Assembly (NCBI GenBank): GCA_028703535.1
Contig: JAQVMQ010000005.1
Coordinates: 1 to 45,217 of the forward strand
Source of the DNA: Candidatus Omnitrophota bacterium
Lineage (GTDB): Bacteria; Omnitrophota; Gorgyraeia; Duberdicusellales; 4484-171
Reading direction: 5' to 3'
Length of the DNA stretch: 45,217 nucleotides
The translations under genes and the position numbers were made by a program. The stretch's first letter is position 1; each line of letters begins with the position of its first letter. Below, piece by piece: positions 36,280 to 45,217 of the stretch. The notes under the pieces were generated by a model that saw only the letters and a program-made list of their open reading frames with translations, was not told the origin of the DNA and searched no databases.

Positions 36280-37028
36280 TTTTGTTCTCCTTTTAATTTT
36301 TTAACCTCTAAGGCAAGCGTTTTTCGTATGTCACTACCGTCTTCTACGCATTTTTTTATTATTTTAGTAAAATATGAACCGACAACAGCCGCATCAGCGA
36401 TACCTTCAAGCTGTTTGATCTGCTCGTTACAGCAAATACCAAACCCTGCGTAAACAGATATATCCGAAAATTTAGATATAAAATGTTTAACTTTATCATC
36501 AATAATCGTCTGACTGCCGGTTATCCCCACGCGGATGGAAAGATATATATTACCTGACGTTTTCTGTTTCAGCAGATTTATTCTTTCATCCGCCATATTG
36601 ATAACGGCAACAGGCATAGCGATAATACCCGCCCGGCGGCATGTATCATAAAACCCGTCATCGTCTTCTATCGGAAAATCCGGCACTATAAGACCCGTAA
36701 CACCGGCCGATTTCATGTCATTAACAAATTTTTCTATCCCGTAAACATATACTATATTAGCATAAGACATGACAAATATTTCTTTAAAACCTGTTTTATG
36801 CGCATGAGCAATACATTCAAACACATCACGTACTCTAAAACCGTTCTTTATTGAGCCCTCACAGGCATCCGTTATTACCGGACCGTCGGCTGTCGGATCA
36901 GAAAACGGTATCTGTAACTCAAGTATATCCGCACCGCCGTCTTTGAATCCATTTAGTACCTCTTGAAATAATAGTCTATCCGGATAACCGCAGACTGCAT
37001 GCGCCATTATTTTGATATCAGTATTCAT
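36276..37028 (-). CDS. trpA: Tryptophan synthase alpha chain
   Basis: Cleaves indole-3-glycerol phosphate to indole and glyceraldehyde 3-phosphate; indole channels to TrpB. About 250 residues from the ATG at 37028, which overlaps the end of trpB by 11 nt; the open frame upstream lies inside trpB. The catalytic Glu (ILELQIPFSDP) and Asp (TADGPVI) are present, as are LIVPDFPIED and the phosphate-binding RVGITGSQ. The sequence is somewhat divergent but complete. Confidence 0.93.
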   Translation of the reverse strand: MNTDIKIMAHAVCGYPDRLLFQEVLNGFKDGGADILELQIPFSDPTADGPVITDACEGSIKNGFRVRDVFECIAHAHKTGFKEIFVMSYANIVYVYGIEKFVNDMKSAGVTGLIVPDFPIEDDDGFYDTCRRAGIIAMPVAVINMADERINLLKQKTSGNIYLSIRVGITGSQTIIDDKVKHFISKFSDISVYAGFGICCNEQIKQLEGIADAAVVGSYFTKIIKKCVEDGSDIRKTLALEVKKLKGEQN

Positions 37029-38235
37029 AACCATCACACTCACTTTTAAGAAATTTAATCCAATTCTCAGCATCCAAACTCTTTGCCGTAATAAAAATAT
37101 CTTTGTCCCCACGACCCGACATAGTAACAACTGCTATAGTGTTTTTATCCATTTGAGGCACTATCCGCAACGCGGCAGCTGCGGCATGAGCCGACTCCAA
37201 CGCGAATATTAAACCTTCGTTTTGAGCAAATTCCTGATACGCGTTCAATACTTCTTCATCATACGCTTTCATGAACTCTATACGCCCCGACCGGCCTAAA
37301 CTTGCAAGCTCCGGACCTATGCCGGGATAATCAAGCCCGGCAGATATTGAATGTGTCGCCAGTATCTGCCCTTCGTCTGTCTGAAGAAAGAAAGATTTAT
37401 AACCTTCTACTATGCCTTTAGACGCACTGCCGCTCATCCGCACCGCATTTTCACCCGGTTTGTCACCTATACCGCCGGCCTCAACAGCTACCAGCCTAAC
37501 CTTATCATCAATAAACGGTTTGAATGTACCGATCGCGTTTGACCCACCGCCGCAGCAGGCAATCAAAACATCAGGCAAGCGTCCTTCGATATCAAGTATA
37601 TCTTTACGTATCTCATTGCCAATGATACTTTGAAAACCCGCTACCATGTCAGGATACGGATAAGGGCCTAACGCCGAACCTAAAACATAAAATGCCGTAT
37701 CAGAACATTCCGCCCAGCTTTTTAACGTCGCGTTAACCGCGTCTTTTAATATTTTAGTACCTGATGTAACAACAGTTACTTTCGCGCCGTACTGTTCCAT
37801 TAAAAACACATTAGGCCGCTGGCGCTCAACGTCTATCGCGCCCATAAATATCTCACATTCAAGACCAAGTTTGGCAGATGAGGCGGCAACAGCAACACCA
37901 TGCTGTCCTGCGCCGGTCTCGGCAATGACTTTCCGTTTACCCATATATTTGGCAATCAATACCTGCCCAAGCGCGTTATTTATTTTATGCGCGCCTGTAT
38001 TAGCTAACCCTTCAAGTTTAATATAAAGTTTGGATCCGTTAAGTTTTCGGGTAAGATTTTCAGCAAAACATAAAGGTGTCGGCCGTCCGGCATAGGTCTT
38101 TAATAATTTCAGGAGTTCAGCCTGAAATTTTTCTGACGGTATGATCTCTTTAACGGCACATTCAAGCTCAAACAGCGCGGGTTTAAGTACCTCACCTATA
38201 TATTGGCCGCCGAACTCGCCAAAATATTTACTCAT
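37018..38235 (-). CDS. trpB: Tryptophan synthase beta chain
   Basis: PLP enzyme that joins indole and serine. The 405 residues begin YFGEFGGQYIGEVL, with the PLP lysine in TGAHKINNALGQ, AETGAGQHGVA, the phosphate-binding CCGGGSNAIGTF, and GRGDKD near the C-terminus. This is the standard TrpB1 type. It overlaps trpCF by 8 nt. Confidence 0.96.
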   Translation of the reverse strand: MSKYFGEFGGQYIGEVLKPALFELECAVKEIIPSEKFQAELLKLLKTYAGRPTPLCFAENLTRKLNGSKLYIKLEGLANTGAHKINNALGQVLIAKYMGKRKVIAETGAGQHGVAVAASSAKLGLECEIFMGAIDVERQRPNVFLMEQYGAKVTVVTSGTKILKDAVNATLKSWAECSDTAFYVLGSALGPYPYPDMVAGFQSIIGNEIRKDILDIEGRLPDVLIACCGGGSNAIGTFKPFIDDKVRLVAVEAGGIGDKPGENAVRMSGSASKGIVEGYKSFFLQTDEGQILATHSISAGLDYPGIGPELASLGRSGRIEFMKAYDEEVLNAYQEFAQNEGLIFALESAHAAAAALRIVPQMDKNTIAVVTMSGRGDKDIFITAKSLDAENWIKFLKSECDGYEY

Positions 38236-39643
38236 TTATTGCTCCATGAATAAGTTTACGCATAAATAATTTATTTTTTATGCCCGGTCTAGATTCTATC
38301 CCTGAACAGACATCGATCAATTCAGGTTCGATCTTTCTTATTACTTTACCTATATTATCAGGATTTATCATGCCGGCAACCCATTTACCGTGAAATTCTG
38401 TCTTGTACCTTTCGGAAATATCTTTTCTACACTTACTGCCTGTACATTTAGCCAGATCGTATAAAATAACCGGCACATAATCTTTATCCTTGGCAAGTTT
38501 CTTTTTCCCGGCTGTGACAACTTTATACGCATTGCCTTTAAAACTTTCAACAAGCCCGGGAGTCTCACTGCCATGAAACTGCACACAATCTATCAAACCT
38601 GTTTTTAACGCATGGCGCAGTTGTTCTATTTGAGACGTATCCGGATCCTTGACAACAGCTATTTTAAGTATTTTTATTTTTTCCAGCTCAATCAAAAAAT
38701 CCGGATCTACTCTACGCGGCGAAGATGCTAAAATCATACCTATACAATCGGCGCCGTAACGTTTCGCGGTTTGCGCATCTTCAATATTCGTTATACCACA
38801 AATCTTTATAAACCGTTTTGACCGGCGAGCGTAAAGCTTAGTGAAAAAATTCTTTTGAGCGGACCGTCCTTCACGAAGACCTTTTTTAATAAGACCGACA
38901 CGTTCGTTGATATCCTTATCTTTAACAATCGAAGTACCGACAAGCACCGCGTCAAACCCGGAGTTAGAAGCAAGCGACGCGGTAAACGCATCTTTTATGC
39001 CAGACTCAAAAACAGTCTTTATCTTATTCGGAATAAAAGGTTTTAGCCGTAACGGAACATTATAATTTATACTGAAATCACGAAGGTTACGGCTGTTAAT
39101 ACCAATGGCTGCCGGTTTATTCTTAAGTGCAAGTACACGATCAAGTTCGTCCATAGTGTGTACTTCACAAAGTGTCTGTAATTTAAATTTCTTCGCCTGA
39201 GCAATCATGATCCTCAATGTCGTATCATCCAATATACCCGCTATAAGTAATATCGCATCGGCACCTGCCAGATACGATATCCTGACGTCGTCAGGTGTAA
39301 ACAGAAAATCTTTTCGTAGAAATCCGCATCGAGAGAATTTTCTTTTTGAAGTTATAAGATCATTTAATGAGCCGTTAAAAAAATCCTGCTCGGTCAGCAC
39401 AGAAAATCTGCATATACCTGCAGAACGATATTTTGATATATACCGTGAAGCACTCATCTTTAGACCAAAGTTACCAACAGACGGTGACGCTTTCTTATAC
39501 TCACCTATAATAAACGGTGCTTTCTGGCCAAAAAAATCTACAATAGGCACAATACGCTTATCACCGATACAGCTTCTCTCTTTATCCAGAATAAAGCTAT
39601 AACCTTTTTTGCGTTTATCGACTATCTTATCTAATATATCCAT
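38228..39643 (-). CDS. trpCF: Fused indole-3-glycerol phosphate synthase / phosphoribosylanthranilate isomerase
   Basis: Two TIM barrels in one 471-residue chain. TrpC (about 1-260): GEYKKASPSVG, FLRKDFLF, CEVHTMDEL, INSRNL, FESGI. TrpF (about 265-471): FIKICGITNIEDA with the catalytic Cys, GMILASSPRRV, VQFHGSETP, and the C-terminal DVCSGIESRPGIKN. C-before-F order as in enterobacteria. It starts 5 nt after trpGD. Confidence 0.95.
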   Translation of the reverse strand: MDILDKIVDKRKKGYSFILDKERSCIGDKRIVPIVDFFGQKAPFIIGEYKKASPSVGNFGLKMSASRYISKYRSAGICRFSVLTEQDFFNGSLNDLITSKRKFSRCGFLRKDFLFTPDDVRISYLAGADAILLIAGILDDTTLRIMIAQAKKFKLQTLCEVHTMDELDRVLALKNKPAAIGINSRNLRDFSINYNVPLRLKPFIPNKIKTVFESGIKDAFTASLASNSGFDAVLVGTSIVKDKDINERVGLIKKGLREGRSAQKNFFTKLYARRSKRFIKICGITNIEDAQTAKRYGADCIGMILASSPRRVDPDFLIELEKIKILKIAVVKDPDTSQIEQLRHALKTGLIDCVQFHGSETPGLVESFKGNAYKVVTAGKKKLAKDKDYVPVILYDLAKCTGSKCRKDISERYKTEFHGKWVAGMINPDNIGKVIRKIEPELIDVCSGIESRPGIKNKLFMRKLIHGAINE

Positions 39644-39648
39644 CGTAG

Positions 39649-41256
39649 TTATACGGTAGGCGTATCCTTTAAACTTAAAACGTATTTTTTAAAACCTTTG
39701 TCTGAAAACAGTCCGACAGCTTTTTTATAACCATTTTCTATCGTATCGGTAAGGCCGGAAACATATATACACGCTGCCGCGTTTAAACAAACGGCATCAT
39801 ACAACGCTCGGGCTTTCTTATTTTTAATAGTATCCTTATTTTTTCCGATCGTCCCCATAAAAAGCACCGCGTTAGCCGCCGCGCTCTCGCCCCGCAAATA
39901 TTTGATATCATAATATTTCATACCGAAATCTTTGGGATCAAGAGAATAATCCAGTATCGCGCCTTTATCAGTCAGCTCTTTAACCATAGTCTTATCACAG
40001 ACACTGATCTCATCCATACCGTCATACCCGCAAACAACCATCGCGCGTTTTCTGCCGAGCTGTTTTAAAACTCTGATATACACTTCCATTATATCCTGAC
40101 TATATACTCCGACAACCTGATAATCAAGGTCCATGGGATTAGCCAAAGGGCCGAGCATATTAAATACCGTTCTTTGTTTTATCTCCTGTCTGACTTTAGC
40201 AACAAATTTCATAGCACTATGATATAAGGGCGCAAAAAAGAAGGCAAAGTTCTTTTCAAGAATATCCGTTCTATTTGACGGCATATCGCCATCGACTTTA
40301 ATGCCAAGCGCGGATAAGAAGTCATAACTTCCCGATTTAGAACTAACCGATCTATTACCGTTTTTTGCTACTTTTATACCCGCGTAACCGCATAAGAGTG
40401 CCGCTGCTGTCGAGATATTAAAGGTGTACTTACCGTCACCGCCTGTCCCGCAAGTATCAAGAAGGCCCGGTATACGTCTGGAACTTACGGACTTATCACG
40501 CATAACATTAACAAAGGCCGTAAGCTCAACGGGCGAGACACCTTTGACGGCTAACGCCCCTAAAAACATGCCTATCTCGGAATCTGTCATCTCACCGGAC
40601 ATGATCTCATCCATAACAGAATAACTATCTTTAGCTCCAAGATCTTTACCCTGACTTATACGGTTGATTATCCTATATTTTTGCGGCTCGGAAATTTTAA
40701 ATTTAAAAAAATTATCAATCATTTTTACGCCGTATTGAGTACAGATAGATTCAGGATGAAACTGTATGCCGCACAAATGAAATTCTTTGTGCCGTACCCC
40801 CATGATAGTATTATCCGAAACAGCAGTTACATCAAGACAGGCCGGAACATTAGAAAAATCGGCACATAAAGAATGATATCTTACAACATCCACGTTCTGC
40901 GGTACACCGCGAAAAAGACCTTTATTATCGTGTGTTATTTTTGATGTTTTGCCGTGTACAATATTTTTAGCACGGACTATCTTACCACCGAAAACCTCAA
41001 CGATACATTGATGCCCTAAACAGACACCCAGTATAGGTATTTCACCGGCAAATGACTTTACAACATCACAGCTTATGCCTGCATCTTTCGGGCCGCCGGG
41101 ACCCGGTGAGATAATTATATGCGACGGCTCAAGTTTTTTTATCTGTTCTATAGTTATAGCATCGTTACGCACAACATGCACATTATAACCTAACGATTGA
41201 ACAAGCTGAGCAACGTTATATGTAAACGAATCATAGTTATCTATAATCAATATCAT
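39649..41256 (-). CDS. trpGD: Fused anthranilate synthase glutaminase / anthranilate phosphoribosyltransferase
   Basis: 535 residues. TrpG (about 1-190): IIDNYDSFTYN, catalytic Cys79 in GVCLGHQ and FHPESI with the catalytic His; it supplies ammonia to TrpE. TrpD (about 200-535): CGTGGDGKYTFN, KNGNRSVSSKSGSYD and NMLGPLANP. The start overlaps the trpE stop (ATGA). Confidence 0.95.
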   Translation of the reverse strand: MILIIDNYDSFTYNVAQLVQSLGYNVHVVRNDAITIEQIKKLEPSHIIISPGPGGPKDAGISCDVVKSFAGEIPILGVCLGHQCIVEVFGGKIVRAKNIVHGKTSKITHDNKGLFRGVPQNVDVVRYHSLCADFSNVPACLDVTAVSDNTIMGVRHKEFHLCGIQFHPESICTQYGVKMIDNFFKFKISEPQKYRIINRISQGKDLGAKDSYSVMDEIMSGEMTDSEIGMFLGALAVKGVSPVELTAFVNVMRDKSVSSRRIPGLLDTCGTGGDGKYTFNISTAAALLCGYAGIKVAKNGNRSVSSKSGSYDFLSALGIKVDGDMPSNRTDILEKNFAFFFAPLYHSAMKFVAKVRQEIKQRTVFNMLGPLANPMDLDYQVVGVYSQDIMEVYIRVLKQLGRKRAMVVCGYDGMDEISVCDKTMVKELTDKGAILDYSLDPKDFGMKYYDIKYLRGESAAANAVLFMGTIGKNKDTIKNKKARALYDAVCLNAAACIYVSGLTDTIENGYKKAVGLFSDKGFKKYVLSLKDTPTV

Positions 41257-42647
41257 TTCGAAGACCCTCCGAATATCAAAGCCAGCGCTTTTAATTTATT
41301 TACCGTTTCCTCAAATTCTCTTTCCGGAACGGAATCATATACTATGCCAGCGCCTGCCTGCATATAATAATTTTTATCTTTATGCACAAAAGAACGCAAT
41401 GCTATACACGAATCAAAATTGCCATCTATATCCATGTGGCCAACTAAACCCGCGTAAGGACCACGTTTGATTTTTTCCAACCGTGAAAGAATCTCAATAG
41501 CTTTTATCTTAGGCGCGCCCGATACCGTGCCGGCCGGAAAAGACGCCTTTATAACATCATAAGCATCATATCCGGACTTAACTTTTGCCTCTATATCTGA
41601 AACTATATGCATAACATGAGAGAACCGTTCGACAAAAAAAGTTTGTTTAGGCAAAACACTTCCCGTACATGCAATACGTCCAAGATCGTTACGCGCAAGA
41701 TCAACAAGCATAAGATGCTCGGCGCGTTCTTTAATATCAGCCAGAAGTTCACATTCGAGGTTATTGTCTTCTTCCTTGTCTTTACCTCTGGGCCGAGTGC
41801 CCGCTATAGGTTTTATTGTCGCTATCCCGTCATTATATGAGACCATAAGCTCAGGCGAAGCTCCGAATAGCCTAAACTCTTCAAAATCAAGATAAAACAA
41901 ATACGGTGACGGGTTAATACGTCTGAGTCTGGCATACGCTTCAATCGGCGGCATATCACATTTTATCTTAACACGTCTGGACATTACACCTTGTAAAAGG
42001 TTACCTTTGACTATTTCCTCTTTTATCTTTAATACACCGCTGATATATTCTTCTTTGCCCGATAAAAAATTACCGTTATACTCATAATCACTTTCGGAAC
42101 TGTCGTAGACCCTAAAATCGTTATCTAACAGCCTGGCAATAATGGCATCTACCTTTTTACACGCATCGGCTTTAAAATCTTCAGAAAGAGCACATATACA
42201 CAGCTCGTCTTTATAATGATCGAAGACTACAAAAACGCTCCCAAAAATAAAAACAGCATCAGGTAGTTTAAGCTCATCTTTCTGTTTTTTTAATTTAACA
42301 TTATCGAACAACTCCACTGTCTCATATCCCATGTACCCTATAACACTTGAAAGCGGAAATTGTATATTCTTTTTATTCAAAACATCAAGCCGTTTAGATT
42401 CCCTGCGCAGCACATCGACAAAACTATTACGGTCTTTATTAATACATTTATCTTCACCGTTTTTTATTTTATGTACTCCGGAGTCTTTTAATACTATCCT
42501 GTAATGTTCCTCTACAAGTATCATAGAATACCTGTTTTTGGTCATATCCAGAACAGCTGATTCAAGCAAAGCTTTCGCATTTAGTTTTTTGAATACGACA
42601 AGCGGCGTAAATCTGTCGGCGGAAATTTTTTTTATACATATATCCAT
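41253..42647 (-). CDS. trpE: Anthranilate synthase component I
   Basis: Makes anthranilate from chorismate with TrpG-derived ammonia. About 464 residues. The N-terminal KALLESAV carries the LLES motif linked to tryptophan feedback inhibition. The catalytic half shows IAGTRPRG, LVDLARNDLGRIA, SHVMHIVSDI, FPAGTVSGAPKIKAIEI and YAGLVGHMD. I prefer the ATG at 42647, 8 nt after AAGGAG, over the TTG one codon earlier. First gene of the trp operon. Confidence 0.95.
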   Translation of the reverse strand: MDICIKKISADRFTPLVVFKKLNAKALLESAVLDMTKNRYSMILVEEHYRIVLKDSGVHKIKNGEDKCINKDRNSFVDVLRRESKRLDVLNKKNIQFPLSSVIGYMGYETVELFDNVKLKKQKDELKLPDAVFIFGSVFVVFDHYKDELCICALSEDFKADACKKVDAIIARLLDNDFRVYDSSESDYEYNGNFLSGKEEYISGVLKIKEEIVKGNLLQGVMSRRVKIKCDMPPIEAYARLRRINPSPYLFYLDFEEFRLFGASPELMVSYNDGIATIKPIAGTRPRGKDKEEDNNLECELLADIKERAEHLMLVDLARNDLGRIACTGSVLPKQTFFVERFSHVMHIVSDIEAKVKSGYDAYDVIKASFPAGTVSGAPKIKAIEILSRLEKIKRGPYAGLVGHMDIDGNFDSCIALRSFVHKDKNYYMQAGAGIVYDSVPEREFEETVNKLKALALIFGGSSK

Positions 42648-42673
42648 CAACCATTCTCCTTATGTTTCTATCG

Positions 42674-42702
42674 ATAGTAACATATTGCTCCGTCAATGTC
42701 AA
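42674..42702 (-). promoter_or_regulatory. trp operon promoter
   Basis: TTGACA (42702-42697), 17-nt spacer, TACTAT (42679-42674) on the minus strand. A CTATCGATAG dyad (42668-42677) overlaps the -10 and start. The predicted leader is only about 20 nt, leaving no room for an attenuator or T-box. Confidence 0.85.
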
Positions 42703-42750
42703 GCGGTTATCTGAATTTTTATTTTATAGCTCTAAACCTGCGGGTATGCG

Positions 42751-44919
42751 TTATACCAAGGCATTTTCCTGCGAAGAATCGCGTAAAAAAAGGATCGTAG
42801 TATCAATGCTTTCCAGAATGTTCCGCTTATTGTCCATATTGATCTCTTCTGACATCCCGAAAATATTTATGTCGGCTTCGGGCACTTCCTGCGCCGCTTT
42901 TAAAAACGGGCCTGCCGCGACATAAACTTTAGTATCACGGCCCAGTCTTGATATACCTTTTATACGCTCAAGATATTTCTCACCTTTCTTCTTTTCTTCT
43001 TCTGTAGCGACTGCCTGGACAAGTAAAAGTTCTGCCTGCCAATTTTGCACAAGCTTAAGCGCGATTAAAATAGCAAGATTGATATTCGGGCTGGCGTCCC
43101 TCAACCATAGATTGATTTTTTTCTTCTTACCGAACTTCTTCTCAGGATGAAGATGAAACAATAATACCCCCATGTCGTCAGTACCAAGACGCTTGATAAG
43201 TTCTTTCATATCGTCATCCTGAAAAATCGTAGAGCCGAGTTTAAGAAATAATAAGTTTGGAGGAAAGATCGACCCTTTAAGCGCCTTACCGACAGTTGTC
43301 GACCCTTGTAAAAAAGAATATCCGGTAACAACGCTATAAGATACTAACAAACCCTGTTCTCTCAATACTTTCGCGATATCGGCAAACTGCTTCTCAAGCT
43401 TAACTATCTTTGAATCTATATCTTCTCTATCCTTGTCTCTACGTGACAAAAGCATGCCTGCCGCAAGCGGGACAACACTGAACATGTCTATCCTGCCGCT
43501 GGGTATAGTTATATCCTTAATAAAATCTATGTTTGACGTCCATTCTTCCGGATCGGATATCGGCACCAAAACATTAGGCTTCCATATTTTAGGATGATAC
43601 GGCAGTGATCTTGCTATACGCATGGCATTTTCCGCTATGAATATAAATATTCCTTTACGCACATCCGGCCAATTTTTGCGTACGTTCTTATGGATAAAAA
43701 ATGTATAAGTAGCACACATAACAACGACGGCCATTAAGCTGAACCATGGATTAATAAGCATCATGGCAAATAAACAGCCTAGACAGCCTAAAAAAGAAAA
43801 TAAAGGATGTATTTTAAAGATAGGCCGGAAACTCACTATCCCCAATGTTTCTTCAATAAACACGGCAAAGTTAAGCATACCGTATGTAGCCAAAAAAAAC
43901 ATAGTTAAAAGTTCAGCTATATTATTTAAAGTGCCCAACAGCAATGTGCACAAAGAAACCAACGCAGTAAACAAAACGGCAATAACAGGCTCGCTCTTAC
44001 GATTGACAAACGATATCTGTTTATAAAAAGGGATAAGTTTGTGTTCACTTAAAGCAAGTAAAGTACGAGGCGCCGTAACAAACATACTTAGTGCTGATGA
44101 GATAATTGCACCCATTATCCCCGCGATAATCAGCCATTTCCATTTTGCCAACGAAATTATTACCGACATATTAGATAAGAGTTCTGTTCTGTCTGCTACA
44201 TGCGCAAACCTAAAAGCGATAAGTATGTATATAACAAAACTTATAGCGACAGCAGATAATGTACCGATAGGTATATTTCGCTCCGGCCGGCGCAGTTCAC
44301 CAGACATTGTGACACCCGCAAGTATGCCGGTAACTGCCGGAAAAAATACGGCGAATATCTGCCAGAACTCTACACCTTCAGCTATACCGGAGACAGCACC
44401 GGGCGTTACCTGCATGTTCGGGCCGAAAAAGAAAGAGAATAACGAAACTGCTACAACAAGAATTATGAAATACTGTATCCTAAACGCAAGTTTAGCGCTG
44501 AAATATGATATAATCAGCAAAATAAACCATGTCCCGTATGTTACAAGTAGATGGTTATGCGCAGGATTTAAGGTCATCCATATCTCTGAAAAACCGGCAA
44601 CGTAAAACGCAACCGATATGGCCTGCGAAAAATATAACGGCAGGCCTACAGCACCACCGACTTCAAGTCCTAACGATTTAGATATTATTGAATATGCACC
44701 GCCGGTACCTATATTTATGTTAGTTGTGATACTTGAAATAGAAAGGCAGGTAAATAAAGTTATTAAATTGGCAATCGTGATGATCGCAAGTGCACCCCAT
44801 AGACCTACAGACCCGACTACCCAACCCAGCCGCAAATACATTATCACGCCGAGTATACTTAAAAACGTGGGAGTGAATACTCCGTCAAAAGTGCCGAACC
44901 TTTTATTTTTGTCAGTCAT
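42751..44919 (-). CDS. Cation-chloride-cotransporter-like (SLC12/APC) permease
   Basis: About 722 residues. An APC-fold membrane domain of about 12 helices (roughly 10-440) begins FGTFDGVFTPTFLSILGVIMYLR in pieces recognisable as the SLC12 start, with GTGGAYSIISKSLGLE. A soluble C-terminal domain of about 280 residues follows, with VPLAAGMLLSRRD and LFLKLGSTIFQDDD, resembling the regulatory tail of Na-K-Cl cotransporters. I start at ATG 44919; the 23 codons before it overlap the upstream small gene. Substrate uncertain: ions or amino acids. Confidence 0.8.
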   Translation of the reverse strand: MTDKNKRFGTFDGVFTPTFLSILGVIMYLRLGWVVGSVGLWGALAIITIANLITLFTCLSISSITTNINIGTGGAYSIISKSLGLEVGGAVGLPLYFSQAISVAFYVAGFSEIWMTLNPAHNHLLVTYGTWFILLIISYFSAKLAFRIQYFIILVVAVSLFSFFFGPNMQVTPGAVSGIAEGVEFWQIFAVFFPAVTGILAGVTMSGELRRPERNIPIGTLSAVAISFVIYILIAFRFAHVADRTELLSNMSVIISLAKWKWLIIAGIMGAIISSALSMFVTAPRTLLALSEHKLIPFYKQISFVNRKSEPVIAVLFTALVSLCTLLLGTLNNIAELLTMFFLATYGMLNFAVFIEETLGIVSFRPIFKIHPLFSFLGCLGCLFAMMLINPWFSLMAVVVMCATYTFFIHKNVRKNWPDVRKGIFIFIAENAMRIARSLPYHPKIWKPNVLVPISDPEEWTSNIDFIKDITIPSGRIDMFSVVPLAAGMLLSRRDKDREDIDSKIVKLEKQFADIAKVLREQGLLVSYSVVTGYSFLQGSTTVGKALKGSIFPPNLLFLKLGSTIFQDDDMKELIKRLGTDDMGVLLFHLHPEKKFGKKKKINLWLRDASPNINLAILIALKLVQNWQAELLLVQAVATEEEKKKGEKYLERIKGISRLGRDTKVYVAAGPFLKAAQEVPEADINIFGMSEEINMDNKRNILESIDTTILFLRDSSQENALV

Positions 44920-44926
44920 AAAATAT

Positions 44927-45148
44927 TCAATCCAGATCTTCGTTACGCAAATCTTTAAGCAGTTTGCGCAATTTATATATTCTGCCACCTCTGAACTTTA
45001 TCATAATGAACATTATGAATAATATCAAAGGAACGATTATCCCCCAAACCCAGACGTTAAATTCTTTATAACTTAAATTCAAGACCTTCGCCAGGGCATG
45101 CGCGAAAAGAACATACCAATCAAATATTTTCTCCAAAAAGATTTTCAT
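44927..45148 (-). CDS. Small single-helix membrane protein
   Basis: 73 residues with one strong hydrophobic helix (about 35-52) and a basic C-terminal tail (KFRGGRIYKLRKLLKDLRNE). The start overlaps the stop of the upstream gene (TAATG), and it ends 7 nt before the permease start. No family recognised; its position suggests an accessory of the permease. Confidence 0.65.
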   Translation of the reverse strand: MKIFLEKIFDWYVLFAHALAKVLNLSYKEFNVWVWGIIVPLILFIMFIMIKFRGGRIYKLRKLLKDLRNEDLD

Positions 45149-45217
45149 TATTTAGCCAGCAAGACCATTATTGATCTGCCCTGTACAAGTATATTCCGTT
45201 GGTTAGAAACACATTGT
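45148..45217 (-). CDS. C-terminal end of an unidentified gene
   Basis: An open frame enters from the right edge and ends with RSIMVLLAK and TAA at 45150-45148, coupled to the small membrane protein by TAATG. Only 22 residues are visible, too few to name. Confidence 0.5.
   Translation of the reverse strand, partial: QCVSNQRNILVQGRSIMVLLAK

Overview
The window looks like a piece of chromosome from an uncultured, strictly anaerobic, Gram-negative (diderm) bacterium with modest GC content. Outer-membrane and lipoprotein genes (a TolC-type channel and two lipobox-bearing proteins) show the double envelope. A complete Rnf complex, class II aldolase, glutamine synthetase type III and compact, fused tryptophan genes point to an anaerobic, biosynthetically self-sufficient cell. 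The gene set and style recall the Omnitrophota and nearby PVC-side lineages, but no rRNA or other phylogenetic marker settles this, so the taxonomy is an inference.

Layout. 1-4328 (minus): rpsP-yajC-secDF followed by an unusually short transcription-repair coupling factor (mfd) that runs off the left edge. 4448-5826 (minus): hisF and hisI, where hisF carries a long in-frame insertion built from a duplicated palindromic repeat. 6021-9702 (plus): a short-loop FtsH-type protease overlapping a TPR lipoprotein gene. 9717-17166 (minus): one long operon, MFS transporter-rnfCDGEAB-rseC-purN-BatD-like. 17361-18944 (plus): speD-speE plus a second SpeD-fold gene. 19158-20165 (minus): class II aldolase. 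20295-27056 (minus): phospholipase D-like lipoprotein, TolC-type channel and RND permease; the RND gene has an apparent 1-nt frameshift in its first membrane helix. 27135-28226 (minus): leuB. 28371-28571 (minus): a small Cys-containing peptide gene with its own promoter. 28693-30345 (plus): DEAD-box RNA helicase. 30487-32580 (minus): glnN, with an elaborate leader. 32907-33789 (minus): REP-associated transposase plus a damaged HNH gene. 33819-42647 (minus): trpE-trpGD-trpCF-trpB-trpA-aroG, then a second aroG paralogue. 42751 to the right edge (minus): a cation-chloride-cotransporter-like permease, a one-helix small protein and the tail of another gene.

How the genes work together. The trp/aroG block feeds chorismate precursors into tryptophan from one strong promoter with no attenuator. 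Rnf couples ferredoxin oxidation to an ion gradient, with RseC as a likely accessory protein. Nitrogen assimilation through glnN appears to be controlled after transcription starts: between a near-consensus promoter and glnN lie two consecutive modules, each a hairpin with an A1/G4 hexaloop followed by an intrinsic terminator. This is the architecture recognised by ANTAR antiterminators. It is the most interesting regulatory signal here. Other features worth a second look are the hisF insert, a RAYT gene with a REP inside its own reading frame, heptanucleotide-periodic intergenic repeats, the shared hisI/leuB leader, the SpeD paralogue and the small Cys peptide.
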